A stretch of 64,000 nucleotides of DNA, taken from NCBI GenBank assembly GCA_963575745.1, contig CAUYUJ010002746.1, positions 1 through 64,000 on the forward strand, written 5' to 3'. Positions 31,991 to 42,904 of this stretch are shown in pieces. Below the pieces are notes generated by a model. It was not told the origin of the DNA. It ran no database searches and saw only the letters and a program-made list of their open reading frames with translations. This DNA comes from Prorocentrum cordatum (Eukaryota > Sar > Dinophyceae > Prorocentrales > Prorocentraceae). The translations under genes and the position numbers were made by a program. Position 1 is the first letter of the stretch. Each line of letters begins with the position of its first letter.

Positions 31991-33537
31991 CAAGAGCGGG
32001 CTACGGCGTCTACTACGGCATCGACCACCGCATGAACTACAGTGCACGCGTTCACGGCCTAACGCAGAACGCCCAGGTTGCGGAGACCCTCGCCATTGTC
32101 CACCTTACGGCATGTGCCGAACGGCCCGTGCACGTTTTCGTGGACAACCAGGCGGTGGTCGATGGGTTCCAAAGCATCATCGACGGACATCCAGCGCCGC
32201 AGGGCACGCACGCGGAGCTCTGGGAAAAGATCCACCGATGTGTTATGGCCAAGCCCAACATGTTTCGCGTCGAAAAAATCGCCAGCCATCTGGGAGACAT
32301 GGGCATCGACCTTGGGCTCATCGGGCCCATTGCGGAGGAGTTCAACCGTCAGGCCGACGCCCTTGCCACAATGGCGGCACGCACTCACAACCTTCCTGAC
32401 CACATTGTCGAAGCTGCCAAAACACGACATCGCCAAGCGACCGTGCTCCATGGGGTCGCTGTCGCTATCTACGAGCGCAGACACCGCACTCTGCCGCTCC
32501 CACACCGCAGGGCTGGGTTTACAGCTGCGGAACTCAGCAAAATGGAACCAAACCCCCTGCTGTCGGACCAGGCACCACCCGCGGCTGGACCATTCATCCC
32601 GCAAGACCCGGATGAGCTCTGGGCCGAGGCCCAACGGGCGATGCTCGATGAACAGGAGGACGACCCGTTCGGCTTCGGTGGGGGATTGGACTTCTTGGAC
32701 GACGGCCCAGCCAGCGCAAACCCTGCCCCGTCGGGCAACCTCTCGACGCCTACCGCGACTCCGACACCGAGAGCGACATCGCACCCACATGATGATGTCG
32801 CTCACCGCCAAGACGCCGACGATGACCTGGCTGATCCCCTCGGACTGAGTGGCAGCATAGACGACGCTCCGCCGACACCCCACGCTGCCGACGATGCCGC
32901 CCCATCGAGACGCCACCCGACTACGCGGCCGACCTCCGAGCCCTCGCACGGCATCATGATTGGTCCTACCGTGCCACCCACTCCGTCCCCCCACCAGCGC
33001 CAGCCCGCGGGGGCGGCTCCAGCCCCCCCGCAGGGCACCGAGCCAGTCAGGCCGTCGCACCCCGTCCACGCTTCCATTGTTGCTGGGCGCGAGGATGCGG
33101 CTCTTCCGACCACGCGGGGCGTGGCCCTAGCGGCTCCAGCCCTGGGGCCGCGTGTTACCCTCCAGTCGCCTACCAAGGGTGACGGCCGTCAGCACACGGA
33201 GTGCCGTACTGTGCTAGTCCACCACCTGGCCAGGCGCACTGATGACCTCGTCCCTGCCACGAGGCCCGCGGCCGCTGGCACTGAGCAGCCGCCCCTCACC
33301 GACCGCGAAACTGAGCTGTCCCAGGCTATGGCCGCTCTTCAGCAGAGGTGTGCTGCTCTCGCCGCTGACCTTGCCGCTGCTCAAGCCCGTCAAGGCCCTC
33401 TGCCCCAGCGCCTCCACCGCGCAGGGCGTGCCTTCGCCGAGCTGCTTACGCCCTCGCCCGATGGTGCTACGCCGCCACTCACCATCCAAGCTATGCTGTC
33501 ATCGCTCCGCGGCGCTCCACCTGGTGTCCCGCGCTAA
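31864..33537 (+). CDS. RNase H domain and C-terminal region of the LINE (-1 frame)
   Basis: The RNase H presumably degrades the RNA template during reverse transcription. Key residues are seen in order: Asp in YAATDGAC, Glu in AQVAETLAI, Asp in VFVDNQAV and Asp in NRQADALATMA, between about 31910 and 32410. A low-complexity Pro/Ala/Asp-rich tail follows, then a coiled coil (TELSQAMAALQQRCAALAAD) and the stop at 33535. The frame is -1 relative to ORF2 and overlaps it to 31990. No separate start lies close to the domain, so it is probably reached by -1 frameshifting at the C7 run 31859-31865, or the shift is a recent one-base change or a sequence error. Confidence 0.75.
   Translation, partial: PEGDPAASAQDTYTTYLDHDTGWTWVYAATDGACTNQAIPLLARAGYGVYYGIDHRMNYSARVHGLTQNAQVAETLAIVHLTACAERPVHVFVDNQAVVDGFQSIIDGHPAPQGTHAELWEKIHRCVMAKPNMFRVEKIASHLGDMGIDLGLIGPIAEEFNRQADALATMAARTHNLPDHIVEAAKTRHRQATVLHGVAVAIYERRHRTLPLPHRRAGFTAAELSKMEPNPLLSDQAPPAAGPFIPQDPDELWAEAQRAMLDEQEDDPFGFGGGLDFLDDGPASANPAPSGNLSTPTATPTPRATSHPHDDVAHRQDADDDLADPLGLSGSIDDAPPTPHAADDAAPSRRHPTTRPTSEPSHGIMIGPTVPPTPSPHQRQPAGAAPAPPQGTEPVRPSHPVHASIVAGREDAALPTTRGVALAAPALGPRVTLQSPTKGDGRQHTECRTVLVHHLARRTDDLVPATRPAAAGTEQPPLTDRETELSQAMAALQQRCAALAADLAAAQARQGPLPQRLHRAGRAFAELLTPSPDGATPPLTIQAMLSSLRGAPPGVPR
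31875..31895 (+). repeat. LINE hairpin copy 13, at the frame-switch site
   Basis: Outer arms TCCTG/CAGGA, unpaired C, inner GGCT/AGCC, loop TC. It begins 9 nt after the C7 run at 31859-31865, where the frame changes from reverse transcriptase to RNase H. Confidence 0.85.
33007..33031 (+). repeat. LINE hairpin copy 14
   Basis: Outer arms GCGGGGG/CCCCCGC fully paired, unpaired C, inner GGCT/AGCC, loop CC. Lies in the C-terminal region after RNase H. Confidence 0.8.
33124..33148 (+). repeat. LINE hairpin copy 15
   Basis: Outer arms GCCCTAG/CTGGGGC (one T-G wobble), unpaired C, inner GGCT/AGCC, loop CC. Nearly identical to copy 8. Confidence 0.8.
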
Positions 33538-33902
33538 TTTCCTCCTTTCTGCCTGCCCGTGTGTACGCGTGGCTCCGCGTCCACGGTGCCAGGGCGTGGG
33601 GGCGGGGGGCGCCCCGTCCCTGCGCGCCGCTTTGCGGCCAAGCGCCCAACTGGCGGTCTGCCAAACCGCCTAGCCACGTGTCAGCACGTCGCCTTCCTTG
33701 TTGGGGCCTCTTTCTTCACGCGGTCTGCCACGTGAGATCTTCACCGTCTGTCCGCCGTCTGTAGCGTCTGTCGCATTGCGCCGGGGAAGGGGGTTTTGTT
33801 GCCCGCCCTCGTATCTTAAGGCTGCACCGCCGCAAATAGTGTTTGGCGAGTTGTCGCACCGCAGTGCGCCTCGCGGACGGACCCTGGTCCGCCTACTTGT
33901 CC

Positions 33903-33906
<4 letters not shown>

Positions 33907-33951
<45 letters not shown>

Positions 33952-33952
33952 A
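33907..33952. repeat. (CT)n microsatellite at the LINE 3' end
   Basis: CT repeat directly after the inferred 3' end of the LINE, followed by short TCTA units. It could be the element's tail or the other half of a CT-repeat target. Confidence 0.9.
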
Positions 33953-34084
33953 TCTATCTCCTTCTGTGAGTCTGTCTGTGAATCTCTCCCCGGGCCCGGG
34001 GCCCGGGGGCCCGGGGCGCGGCCCGAGGCGCTGCCCGCCTCCAGCCGCTCGCTCGCTCGACGCTGAGCGGCCTCCCGTCGCAGA

Positions 34085-34855
34085 TGCCGGAGATGACGGG
34101 AGGACTGAGGACGAGGGGGAGGAGAGGCCCGATGATGGGGAAGACGAGGAGGAGGAGAAGGAGAGGAGTAGGATAGAGACAGGACGCACATGATAAACAT
34201 GATGACGCACGCGCCACGCGAAGGAGGAGGAGGAGGATAATGTGATGATGATGATGCTGATGATGATGATGATGATGACGATGATGATGATGACGACGAT
34301 GACGATGATGATGTGGAGGAGGAGGAGGATGAGGAGGAGGAGGGGGGGCGGAGGAGGAGGAGGAGGCGGATGACAAATCGATGCGACATGATGCCGCGCC
34401 CAGCCCGACAACGCAGCGCGGCGCGGGAGACGCCGCTGCTGTTGTCCCACCGCGCGCGGGGAGCGCGGTGACAAGATGGCGCCGTCTGCCCTTTGCCGCT
34501 GCCGCTGCCGTCGCGCCGTCGTCGTCATCGTCGTCGTCGGCGTCGTGTTTTTTTCCTCGCCGTCCGTGGTCGGCGAGTCGGCGCGCCTCCGTCGCCGTCG
34601 TCGTCCGAGTCGTCCGGGGCCGCCGTCGTCGCCGCTGTCGTCGCCGCGTCGTCGCCGTCGTCGTCGCCGACGTCACGTCGTCGAAGTCGCCGGCGCGTCG
34701 CCTTCGTATTCGTTGCCGTCGCCGCTGTTCTTGTCGCCGTCGTCGTCGCCTGCGTCGTCGCCGCGGGGTCGTTCGCCGTCTGTTCGTCGAGTTCGTCGGT
34801 CTCTCGTCGGTTGATCGCGGTCGCTCGCTTCGCCGCTGCCAACGTCGCCCGTGAA
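34085..34855. repeat. Trinucleotide-rich low-complexity DNA
   Basis: GGA-rich then (GAT)n at about 34235-34310, GGA again, and degenerate (CGT)n/(CGC)n at 34495-34810. Open frames on both strands are repeat translations. Confidence 0.8.
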
Positions 34856-35505
34856 TGAATATGGTGAGAATGATGGGTTAATGATGATGAGGGATATGCT
34901 GGGAAATAACTGATTGCCGACGCTGGGGGGGGGGGCGCCCCGTTGGGAGCGCCTTTTGGGGGGGGCCTTGTTTGAGCCGGAAAGTGAGTCTCATTTCCCC
35001 GGGGTTACGCACATCCCCAGTTCAGGCTGGACTATTCGCCCAGCGCGGGCGCCGATAAGGCTCCACGAGCTCGGCGACGAGGCGGTGAGCCCCTCGTCGG
35101 ACAAGGCCTCAGATGGGACTGTCGGATCGCATGCGGCCGCGCAATGACGCCGCGCGCTCGCTGCCCTCGCATAAACTGCGCGCATGTCTACCTACAAACA
35201 TGCGGCCCCGCACTCTGGCAACCACTTCGCCATTGCGGCGCGCGTAAAAGGGCGGCGCGCGCATCCGATTGCGCGAGCGCGAGGCTGGCGCGACGCCCGA
35301 ATGACGAGCGGCCGCGCATCAGCTTGCGCCATCCAATCTCGAGCGAGGTGGGCGGGCGCCCGGCCGGGAGATTTTTCAACGGAGTTTCTCTCTGGCTAAG
35401 CGCGCGAGCACCAGGCCGCGCGCCCCTGCGTCGACCTCGCCGCGCGGCCCATGGAGGCGACGCCGCGCCGTTCAGGGCGGGAGGCGGGCGCCGCGCGCGA
35501 AGTGG
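34856..35505. other. GC-rich DNA, no gene seen
   Basis: No supported coding sequence, RNA or repeat beyond short GC runs. Confidence 0.35.
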
Positions 35506-37210
35506 CAGCGGGCCCCGCCATCTACCATCGGGCGTGGTTCAGGTGCGGTTCAGGCGCGCCTCAGGCGTGGATCAGGGGCGGTTCGGCAGTGGCGGGACCG
35601 CGAATCATGTTAACGACACGCAAGCAAGAACTCTGGCATCCGTTCGAGGTGTGGTTCTGCCATGGTGCACGCGTGGTTCAGGTGGTGTTCCGGCGTGGTT
35701 CAGGCGCGGTTCGGGGGCGATTCGACAGCGGCGCGGGCGCGACTGAAGCAGACGAACACCAACCAAGAACCTTCGCATCCGCTTCAGGTGGGCCCAGACA
35801 TGAGCCAGGCGTGGTGCAGATCTGGTTTGAGCGTGGCTCAGGCGTGGTTCAGCCGCGGCTCGGCCGTAGATGGGGCGCGAATCAAACGTGCGATGAGCAA
35901 GTGGGAATCTGGCATCCGCTTGAAGCGTTGTTCACACGTGGTTCGAGCGTGGTTCAGGCGCGGTTCAGTCGCGGTTCATGCGTGGTTCAGGCGCGGTTAG
36001 GCCGCGGCGCCGGCGCGACTCACGAAAACGAAATGCAAGCAACAACTCTGGTACGCGATTCACGCGTGGCGCAGCCGTGGTGCGAGCGTGGTTCAGGCGC
36101 GGTTCAGTTGTGGTTCAGTTGCGATTCAGCCGTGGCGCGGGCGCGACTACGTCCTTGTTTAGGCGTGGTTCAGCAATGGGTCGAGCGTGGTTCAGGCGTG
36201 GCTTAGGCGTGGTTCAAGTGATATTCAAGCGCATCTCAACCGCGGCGCGGGCATGACTCACGCCAGCGAAATGCAAGTCGGAACCTGGGCATCCGTTTGA
36301 AGCATGGTTCAGGCGTGGTTCATGCGAGGTCCAGCCGCGGCGCGGGCGCGACGCAATCGAAATGCAAGTCGAAATTCCGGCGTCCGTTTAAGCTGTGTCA
36401 GCCACGTTTCAGGCGTAGTTCTGGCGCGGCTCAGGCGCGGCTCAGGCGAATTTCATCAGCGGCGCGGGCGCGACTCATGCAATTAAAAAACAAATGAAAA
36501 CTCTGTCATCCCTGCAGGAGTGGTTCCGCAATTCTTCAGGCCTGGTTCAGGTGAAGTTCAAGCGCGGCCCAGGTGACGCTGGGGCGCGTGTCTGCGGCAC
36601 GGGCGCGACTCGAGCAAACGAGATGCCCGCAGGAACTCTGGCGCCCGTTCCAACCGCTGATCAACCAAGGATCTAGCGTGGTTCGGGCGTGGTTCTGGCG
36701 CGGCTCCCGCGTGGCTCGCGCGCGTTTCAGCAGCGGCGCGGGGGCGGCCCATGCCGGCGGAGGGCAAGCAGGAACTCCGGCATGCGTTTGAGGTGTGTTT
36801 CAGCCGCGCTTCGGCGCGGTTCAAGGGCATTTCAGGCGAGGTTCAGGCGCAGTTCAGGCGCGGTTTAGCCGCGGCGCGGGCGCGCGTCAGACAAACGAAT
36901 AACAAATACGAGTTGTGGCACTCTTTTGAGGCGTGGTTTAGCCACGGTTCGAACGTGCTTCTGGCGCGGCGCAAGCGCGGCGCAGGCGCCCGCGCGGCGC
37001 CGTTCAGTCTCGACGCGGGCGCGACCCGCGCAAACGAGAAGCAAGTCGAGTCTCTGGCGTCCGTTTCAAGTGTCGGTCGGCCATCTTTCAAGCGTGCTTC
37101 GAACGTGGTTCAGGTGGAGTTCAGGTATTGTGCAGGGGCGCTTCTGGCGTGCATCGGTAACCTTGTGCAAACATCGCGTGCTGCACGGGTCGTTCAAACG
37201 TGTTGAGCTT
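35506..37210. repeat. Composite satellite with GCGTGGTTCAGG subrepeats
   Basis: Higher-order units of roughly 100-230 bp. Each holds a variable number of 12-bp GCGTGGTTCAGG/GCGCGGTTCAGG subunits, a GCGGCGCGGGCGCGACTC segment and a core like AACTCTGGCATCCGTTTGA. Cores are seen near 35625, 35765, 35905, 36045, 36275, 36380, 36500, 36630, 36775, 36910 and 37050. Frames reading W-F-R-R-G repeats are by-products of the 12-bp subunit. Confidence 0.8.
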
Positions 37211-40200
37211 GGTTCATGGGCGATTCCCAGCGCGTTGCGAGGCCTGCGCGCGGCCTGCTGTTCAAGTCGCAATGGCAGCCCGGCCGCGCGCAGGTGGGCC
37301 GCGGCTCTGCAGCGGCCCAGGCGCGACTAGGGAATGAGGCGCGGCCCTGGTGCGCCCCGACGCCACCCCACAAGATGAGTGCCCATCCGACGCGCTATTC
37401 GCGCGTGGCACAACCGCGGTTCAAGCTCAGTGAACGAGCTCGCCCGCGAAAGACCTCGAGCTTTGGCTGGGCGCGCGGGGGGTCGACGCATGCGATGAGG
37501 GATCGATGCGTCGCGGGCGCGAAACAAGCGACGCTGCTGAACTGTGGCGAAGCGGCACATCTGATTTCAAAACGCACGCGCCCGCGAACAATCGACGCAA
37601 CTTGCGGGATCATCGCGTCGCAGGGTGCCAATATCGCGCGCGCTGTAAACTCGGGCAGGCTGCGCGTGCCTGTCGCGCGCGAGCTACACATGCGCGACAT
37701 CAGAAAAACCGAACGTCGCAGGGCAACAAAAAACAATCCTTGCGCGTGCAGTCGCAACGAGAGCGATTGCCCCCGATAGCGCGCAAGGCCCCTTGTTTTA
37801 ACCACCAGCGGCATTTGCGGCCGATTGCGCGCCGGTGCATTTCTGCAGCTCTACGCGGAAGGACGGGCACCGCGAGCGCGGGGAACCATGTCGCGCCATG
37901 CGGACACTGGAATGGCGACCTGGAATTTCCCATTTTTTCTACGCCCAAACGGACTAATTACGATCGGCGCGCGACCAAGTTTTACATCGCCCGCCATAGA
38001 CGGCGCGGCCAAGCTGAGTGCGCGAAGTAGACGGATGCGATCCAGAGCAGCATGGCCCATGCTGCATATTGCAACGCAGAGGGCCACATGGAACGACATA
38101 GCAGCGCGCTGACACCTCAGCGCAACCACATCTTCGAATGCAACTGCGTCGCGCGCGTTCATACTGGGACTATGAGGGGGGGAAGGCGCGCGCCTCCATT
38201 TTCTACGAGCGAAGGCCGTTGATCCGTAGACCGATGCCTATCTAGGCCTTCCCGCGCACCGCTGGCGTCGCACCGTTGCAGCAAAAATTGTCGCCCACGG
38301 CTTCTTGACGACTGCCCGGATGCCGCCCGCTTCTGTGGGTCCGCTCGTCGCTCCTCCTCACTTGCTCGACTTCGTCAACGTACGCTGCCTGCGCCTGCAA
38401 CCTGTGCCTCAGCCCCTCGGTGTGGCCGTGATGCCGTTCCGTGTCCACTCCCAGGCTGCCTCAACTCAGGGTGGCCACGCCGGCCACTGCTGACGATCAT
38501 TTTCGTCCAATCAGTGCCCTCCGTTCGTTTCCCAGCTCCCGCGGGCGCCCTCCGCCTGCGTCTCCTTTCGTGCAACCGGACAAGTACTCAGCCCGCGTGC
38601 GCTGTGACGAAAAATTGCCACAACATACGTTGGGGGGCGCGAGGGTGGGCCAGTGACGCTTCGCCACTCCTTGACTCCAAATTCCGTCTCGTCCTCCCTC
38701 CTTGTCCTCTCTTCCTCCTCCCTCATCCATCCACCTCATCCCCCCTCCTTCTCTTCCTCGGTCCTCCTTCCTCCACCCCATGTCCTGATAACGAAATCTC
38801 CCTTGTCGCACCCTCAGACATGACGGTAAGGAGGGCGGGGCGCTTCGCCTGAGACGTCTTCGCCATTCATGACCGCGAAACTTGAAAGAAGCAACAGATT
38901 CACGGATGGAGGGCGGCTTTCAAAGAAAGTTGCCCTCGCTTTCGCGCCGCGAACACACGTTTGAAAAGTGTGTGACACATCCGCACATTAGAGGGCGGGC
39001 CGATTTCAAATTGTGATTACAATCGAGGCGTTGACCTAAGGACCCCTAAATAAGGAACGAGGCCCCTTTTTTCCATAAGTGAACCTTCGGTTTCCTGTCG
39101 AAAACATAAGGAAAGCCTGAGACAAGCTGTGAAACACTTAATGAACGCGGAGCCCCTCCCCAACGAAAAGGGTTCCTTCTTCAGGGCCCCGACTGTATCG
39201 CCTCAGCACCGCACGTATGAATTCGACACAACAATTGTAGCACATCCACGGGTGGAGGGCGGGTCGTTTTCAAAATACGGTCCTCGCCCCGGCGCCGCGC
39301 GCAACCGTCTCAACAGTTCGCCGCAGCTTCAAGGATGGAGTGCGGCTTCTTTTCAAACTGTTGCGCCGCGCGAGTTCGTTTTGAAATTCTGCAGCGGTTT
39401 CAAGGCTTTGTACGGTTGCAGTTCCAGGAGCGGTGTGCTAGCACGATGTAGGTTTTATAGGACGCACCAGTCACGTTGACTCGAGGCGCGGACATCCCAG
39501 AAACTGCGTTTTGGCAAGATGGACGGCTCTCAGACGATTGCCTTTCAAAGGGGCACTTCGAGAAATGAAGATACATTCTCGGAGAGAGGGTTTATTGCAA
39601 CATCGTCGATGCGGTTTGGGTCTACGCTGGTCCTCGTTCTCCTCCGCCTCCTCGCAAAGCCCGCCCCAGCCCGGCCCCTGCGGTGATCTCGATGGCGGTC
39701 TTGTCCGACGACATGGCCGCCCCCGGGGCACCCGGGCGCGCGCGCGCGCGCCCTGTTGGGAGCCCACCTGGGCGCAGGGGAGCGGGGAATGGGCGGAGGG
39801 CGTGCGCGGGGCACTGTGGTGCCTGAGAGGAGCGCGTGTGGAGCCGGCTCGGGGTCCGAGGTGGCCCAGCACTGGTTATGGCGAGCAGGAAGGCGGGGGG
39901 GAAGGGGTGGGAGGTGCTGGACTCGAGAATTTGGTTTGCCTCTTTCAGCCTCCTGGGGCCGTATTCGGGACCCGGGACAATCAAAAAACGGATATGCGGT
40001 GAAAACTACACCAGGCGGTGTAACCCGAGGCCTCGGTGTCGTGTGATGTGGTTGATCGCCGTGCGCGGTGCAGCCCATAGCAGCGAATCTCAGACGTTAA
40101 GACTCATTCGTGTGATCCGTTATCGTTTACAAAAACTACACCACATGAACCCCAGGATGGGTCCGTGACCGATTGTGAACGGATTTGGCCTCATTCCACC

Positions 40201-41280
40201 TACTTACGTAACATATTTTCTTGGGGACGTCCAGTTGAGACCCCCAGCCGCTTCCAGTTTTTAGGGTTCGGGAAGAGAACGCGTGCTGCTCCAAGACCAC
40301 GGAATCCCCAAAGACCTCACCGCGCGGTCCGTCAACGGACGGCTCGGGGACCCGGAAGCATCCTCGGAGGACGATCAAGTTTCCCACGAAACCGTGCAGT
40401 CACCCCGAATCCCGACTGACTCACCACACGGCGTGGTCATCGCACCTTTCGGAAGGCTCCGAGAAGAGGTGAGGCAGGGGCAGAGGTGGTGCCAGTCAGA
40501 CGATCACCGCTCCGAGCGCCGCACGAAGGAGTGAAGTGGGGCAATCTTGCTCAACTCAACCCTGGCTAAACTAATGCGCGAGACTGAGCTGCGTGTTGTT
40601 TTGAGCCTTGCCAAACCTGGCTCAATTGATATGTAAGGCCACCTTCAGGGCCGCGCCCCGATCCCAACCCCGGACATCTGGCCTCGCAGGATCCTCTGGC
40701 GTTCTGGATGAGCTCCGTGGGGCCCGAGAAGTCTCCGCCTGCTCCCCTGGACCAGCTACTCATCCTGAGCATTGCTTGACGGTCCTGGGGCCTAGCGAGG
40801 GGCCCCAGATGCAGAAAGATAACAAAACACGTTCGTCTTGATTGTTGCACGACTCGGGAATGTCTGTGTTTGCGCTGAAGCCCGCGACCTGCCGGCGGAT
40901 TCCTACGGGTCTGGCCGACCCCTGTGCAGAGCCCTCGTCGGCACGTGTGAAGGCGGGGCTTGGCGGGCGCGTGGGCTCAGCCAGCGTGGTCGACGTCGCC
41001 GCTCACACTGCATGATCCGATCCGCTGGTACGCGCGCGCGCGCCTTTGGCTGCCTTGTCGCTTGTGGCACGGGGCAGGTCTATAAGGCTGCACGAGCCCC
41101 TCAGACAAGCTGGAGGCGAAGGGAAGCCGAGGGCATCTCTCGGGTCGGACGAGGGGGATAGCAACTTCAACTAGAAACACCGAAACACACAAGCTTAGAG
41201 ACTAGTCTGTGCTGACTGGTAACTGCGTCCATGCAATCGTATGGGATCCCCGTGCCATCCATGAGGGCACACGAGCCGGT
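37211..41280. other. Gene-poor DNA
   Basis: No supported gene. From 38890 to 39420 there are degenerate repeats sharing GGATGGAG/GGTGGAGGGCGG followed by TTTCAAA. At 39720-39760 there is a GCGCGC-rich run. Stretches at 40640-40810 (GACGGTCC..GGGGCC) resemble part of the sequence at 42710-42740, suggesting dispersed repeats. The open frames are short and lack recognisable domains. Confidence 0.35.
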
Positions 41281-41757
41281 CACCAACACGCACACACAAG
41301 CCAACACCCACACCCGCACCCACACCCACACCCACAACCGCACTCACACCTACACCTACACCCACACCCGTACACACACACACCTCCACACACACACACA
41401 CGCACACCTCCACACACACACACACACACATACACGCACGCACGCACGCACGCACAAACAAACACACACAGACACACACACACGCACACGCACACGCACG
41501 CGCACCCACACCCACACCCACACCCACACCCACACCCACACCCACACCCACACCCACACCCACACCCACACCCACACCCACACCCACACCCACACCCACA
41601 CCCACACCCACACCCACCCACCCACACCCACACACCACACCCACACCCACACCCACACCCACACCCACACCCGCACCCACCCCCACCCACGCGCGCGCGC
41701 ACGCCCGCCCGCCGCCCGCCCGCCCGCACGCCGCCCCCCCACACACACACACACATC
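41281..41757. repeat. (CACACC)n/(CA)n repeat array
   Basis: Hexamer CACACC array with (CA)n, (CGCA)n and GCCC-rich segments toward the right end. G is almost absent on the + strand. The open frames are repeat translations. Confidence 0.95.
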
Positions 41758-41951
41758 CTAGGCAACAAGAGTGAGCGATCACAATCGGTGGGAAACCTCA
41801 ACTGAATGCCGATAATTCCGATGTCACCATTCGTTCCCAGCCAGCCTGTGGTGTTGAGCCGTCGCTTTCAGTACACATCGCCGCGAGTCCTGCCTGAATC
41901 AATCCTCCCCTTCCCCCTGTTCTCCCCGCCGCCCCCCCTCTGGTTACGTCA

Positions 41952-42024
41952 CGATTCGCGCTGGCGCCGTCTGGGAGTTTGCCTTTCTTACGCAAGCGTC
42001 CCCAGACGGCGCCGGCGCGAATCG
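41952..42024. repeat. Inverted repeat with 24-bp arms
   Basis: Arms 41952-41975 and 42001-42024 are reverse complements with a single T/G difference, around a 25-nt loop. Arm sequence begins CGATTCGCGC and ends CCGTCTGGG. It could be a small transposable inverted repeat or encode a hairpin RNA. Confidence 0.85.
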
Positions 42025-42439
42025 CAGCATCACAATGCCGTCGATAGGCACAGAAGGGGTACTAACGCACCTCCACCCTTCTGACCACAATACCTCAAGG
42101 CGCCAATTCCCACCATCGAATGCTTCCAATCTGCCCCCTCGATTTCGGCCGTTAGTTATCGCCAGGGGATGGAAGAATTGACTCCAACTGGCTCCGATTC
42201 GGTGGCAACTCATGGGAGCCTCCCGTCCCACTTTGCTGGTCCTTGCGAACCGACGCTCATCGACGCCACATCAATGCGAATCGACGCTAGATCGGCGCTC
42301 TCTCATCTATCACCAGACGGTAGTCGACGCTAGTTCACTCTAAAGACGGAATTGGGCAGGTACACTGGGCTCCCATGATTTGCTACCGACCTCCACCCGC
42401 TCGGCCACGGCCTGGAGATCTCGCCAAGGGATGGAAGAA

Positions 42440-42690
42440 TTGTCTTCAACCAGGTCCGATATCTTGAGGAATCCCAGATGGGGACGAAGCAAATGTTGTC
42501 GGAGGATCGCGCCGTATCGCCGATGCATCGGCGGCGTCGGCAACGCATCGGCGCCATCGGCGTGCAGAAAATCGGGCTCTACATGGAGCTGGATGGGCGA
42601 TGCATCGGCGATGCGGCGCGATCCTCCGACCCCATCAGCTCGGACCCCACCTGGGATGCCCTCGAAGGTCTGGACCACTTCCCTGGGGCC
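42440..42690. mobile_element. Palindromic (MITE/introner-like) element
   Basis: The inner arms 42501-42530 and 42598-42627 (GGAGGATCGCGCCG...) are 30-bp inverted repeats with about two differences. Outside them the palindrome continues imperfectly: CCCAGATGGGG against CCCCACCTGGG and further out to about 42440 and 42690. The design matches the palindromic elements in introns at 57-63 kb. No coding capacity. Confidence 0.7.
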
Positions 42691-42904
42691 GGTCTGTCGC
42701 CCTGGGTCACTTTTTGACGGTCCCGGGGCTCGCTGAAGGCCCTGGGAGGCCTGACACGGCAAAAAACAGGCCGCTCCAATGTTTCCCAACCATTATGTGG
42801 TGTTGGGTCCTCGTTTTGACGAGACGGTCCCCGCGTCCCTCCTCTCCTCTCCTCCCTCATCCTGCTTTCCCTCCTCCTTCCCCCTCCTCTCTCCTCTCGT
42901 TACC

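Larger units (their letters stand above)
17757..33906 (+). mobile_element. Giant LINE-type (non-LTR) retrotransposon
   Basis: About 16 kb inferred from the 152-nt 5' leader before ORF1 to the end of a roughly 370-nt 3' region. Order: ORF1, ORF2 with APE-type endonuclease, reverse transcriptase and zinc knuckle, then RNase H in an overlapping frame. Long frames remain open over 859 and about 3776 codons, so the copy is young or selected. Both ends abut (CT)n tracts (17264-17756 and 33907-33952), suggesting insertion into, or a tail of, CT repeat. The 3' region has hairpins, for example CGGACC/GGTCCG at 33877-33890 and GGCGGT/ACCGCC near 33652-33670. No terminal repeat was found, as expected for a LINE. 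Termini are inferred, since no target-site duplication was identified. Confidence 0.8.

Noticed and set aside
20579-33673. Many open frames on the minus strand and in other + frames across the LINE
   Set aside because: They overlap well-supported domains of the main frame and arise from GC-rich codon usage.
35450-37210. Repeat protein with W-F-R-R-G units
   Set aside because: The 12-bp DNA repeat keeps frame by its length; stops and frame changes occur between higher-order units and no start is supported.
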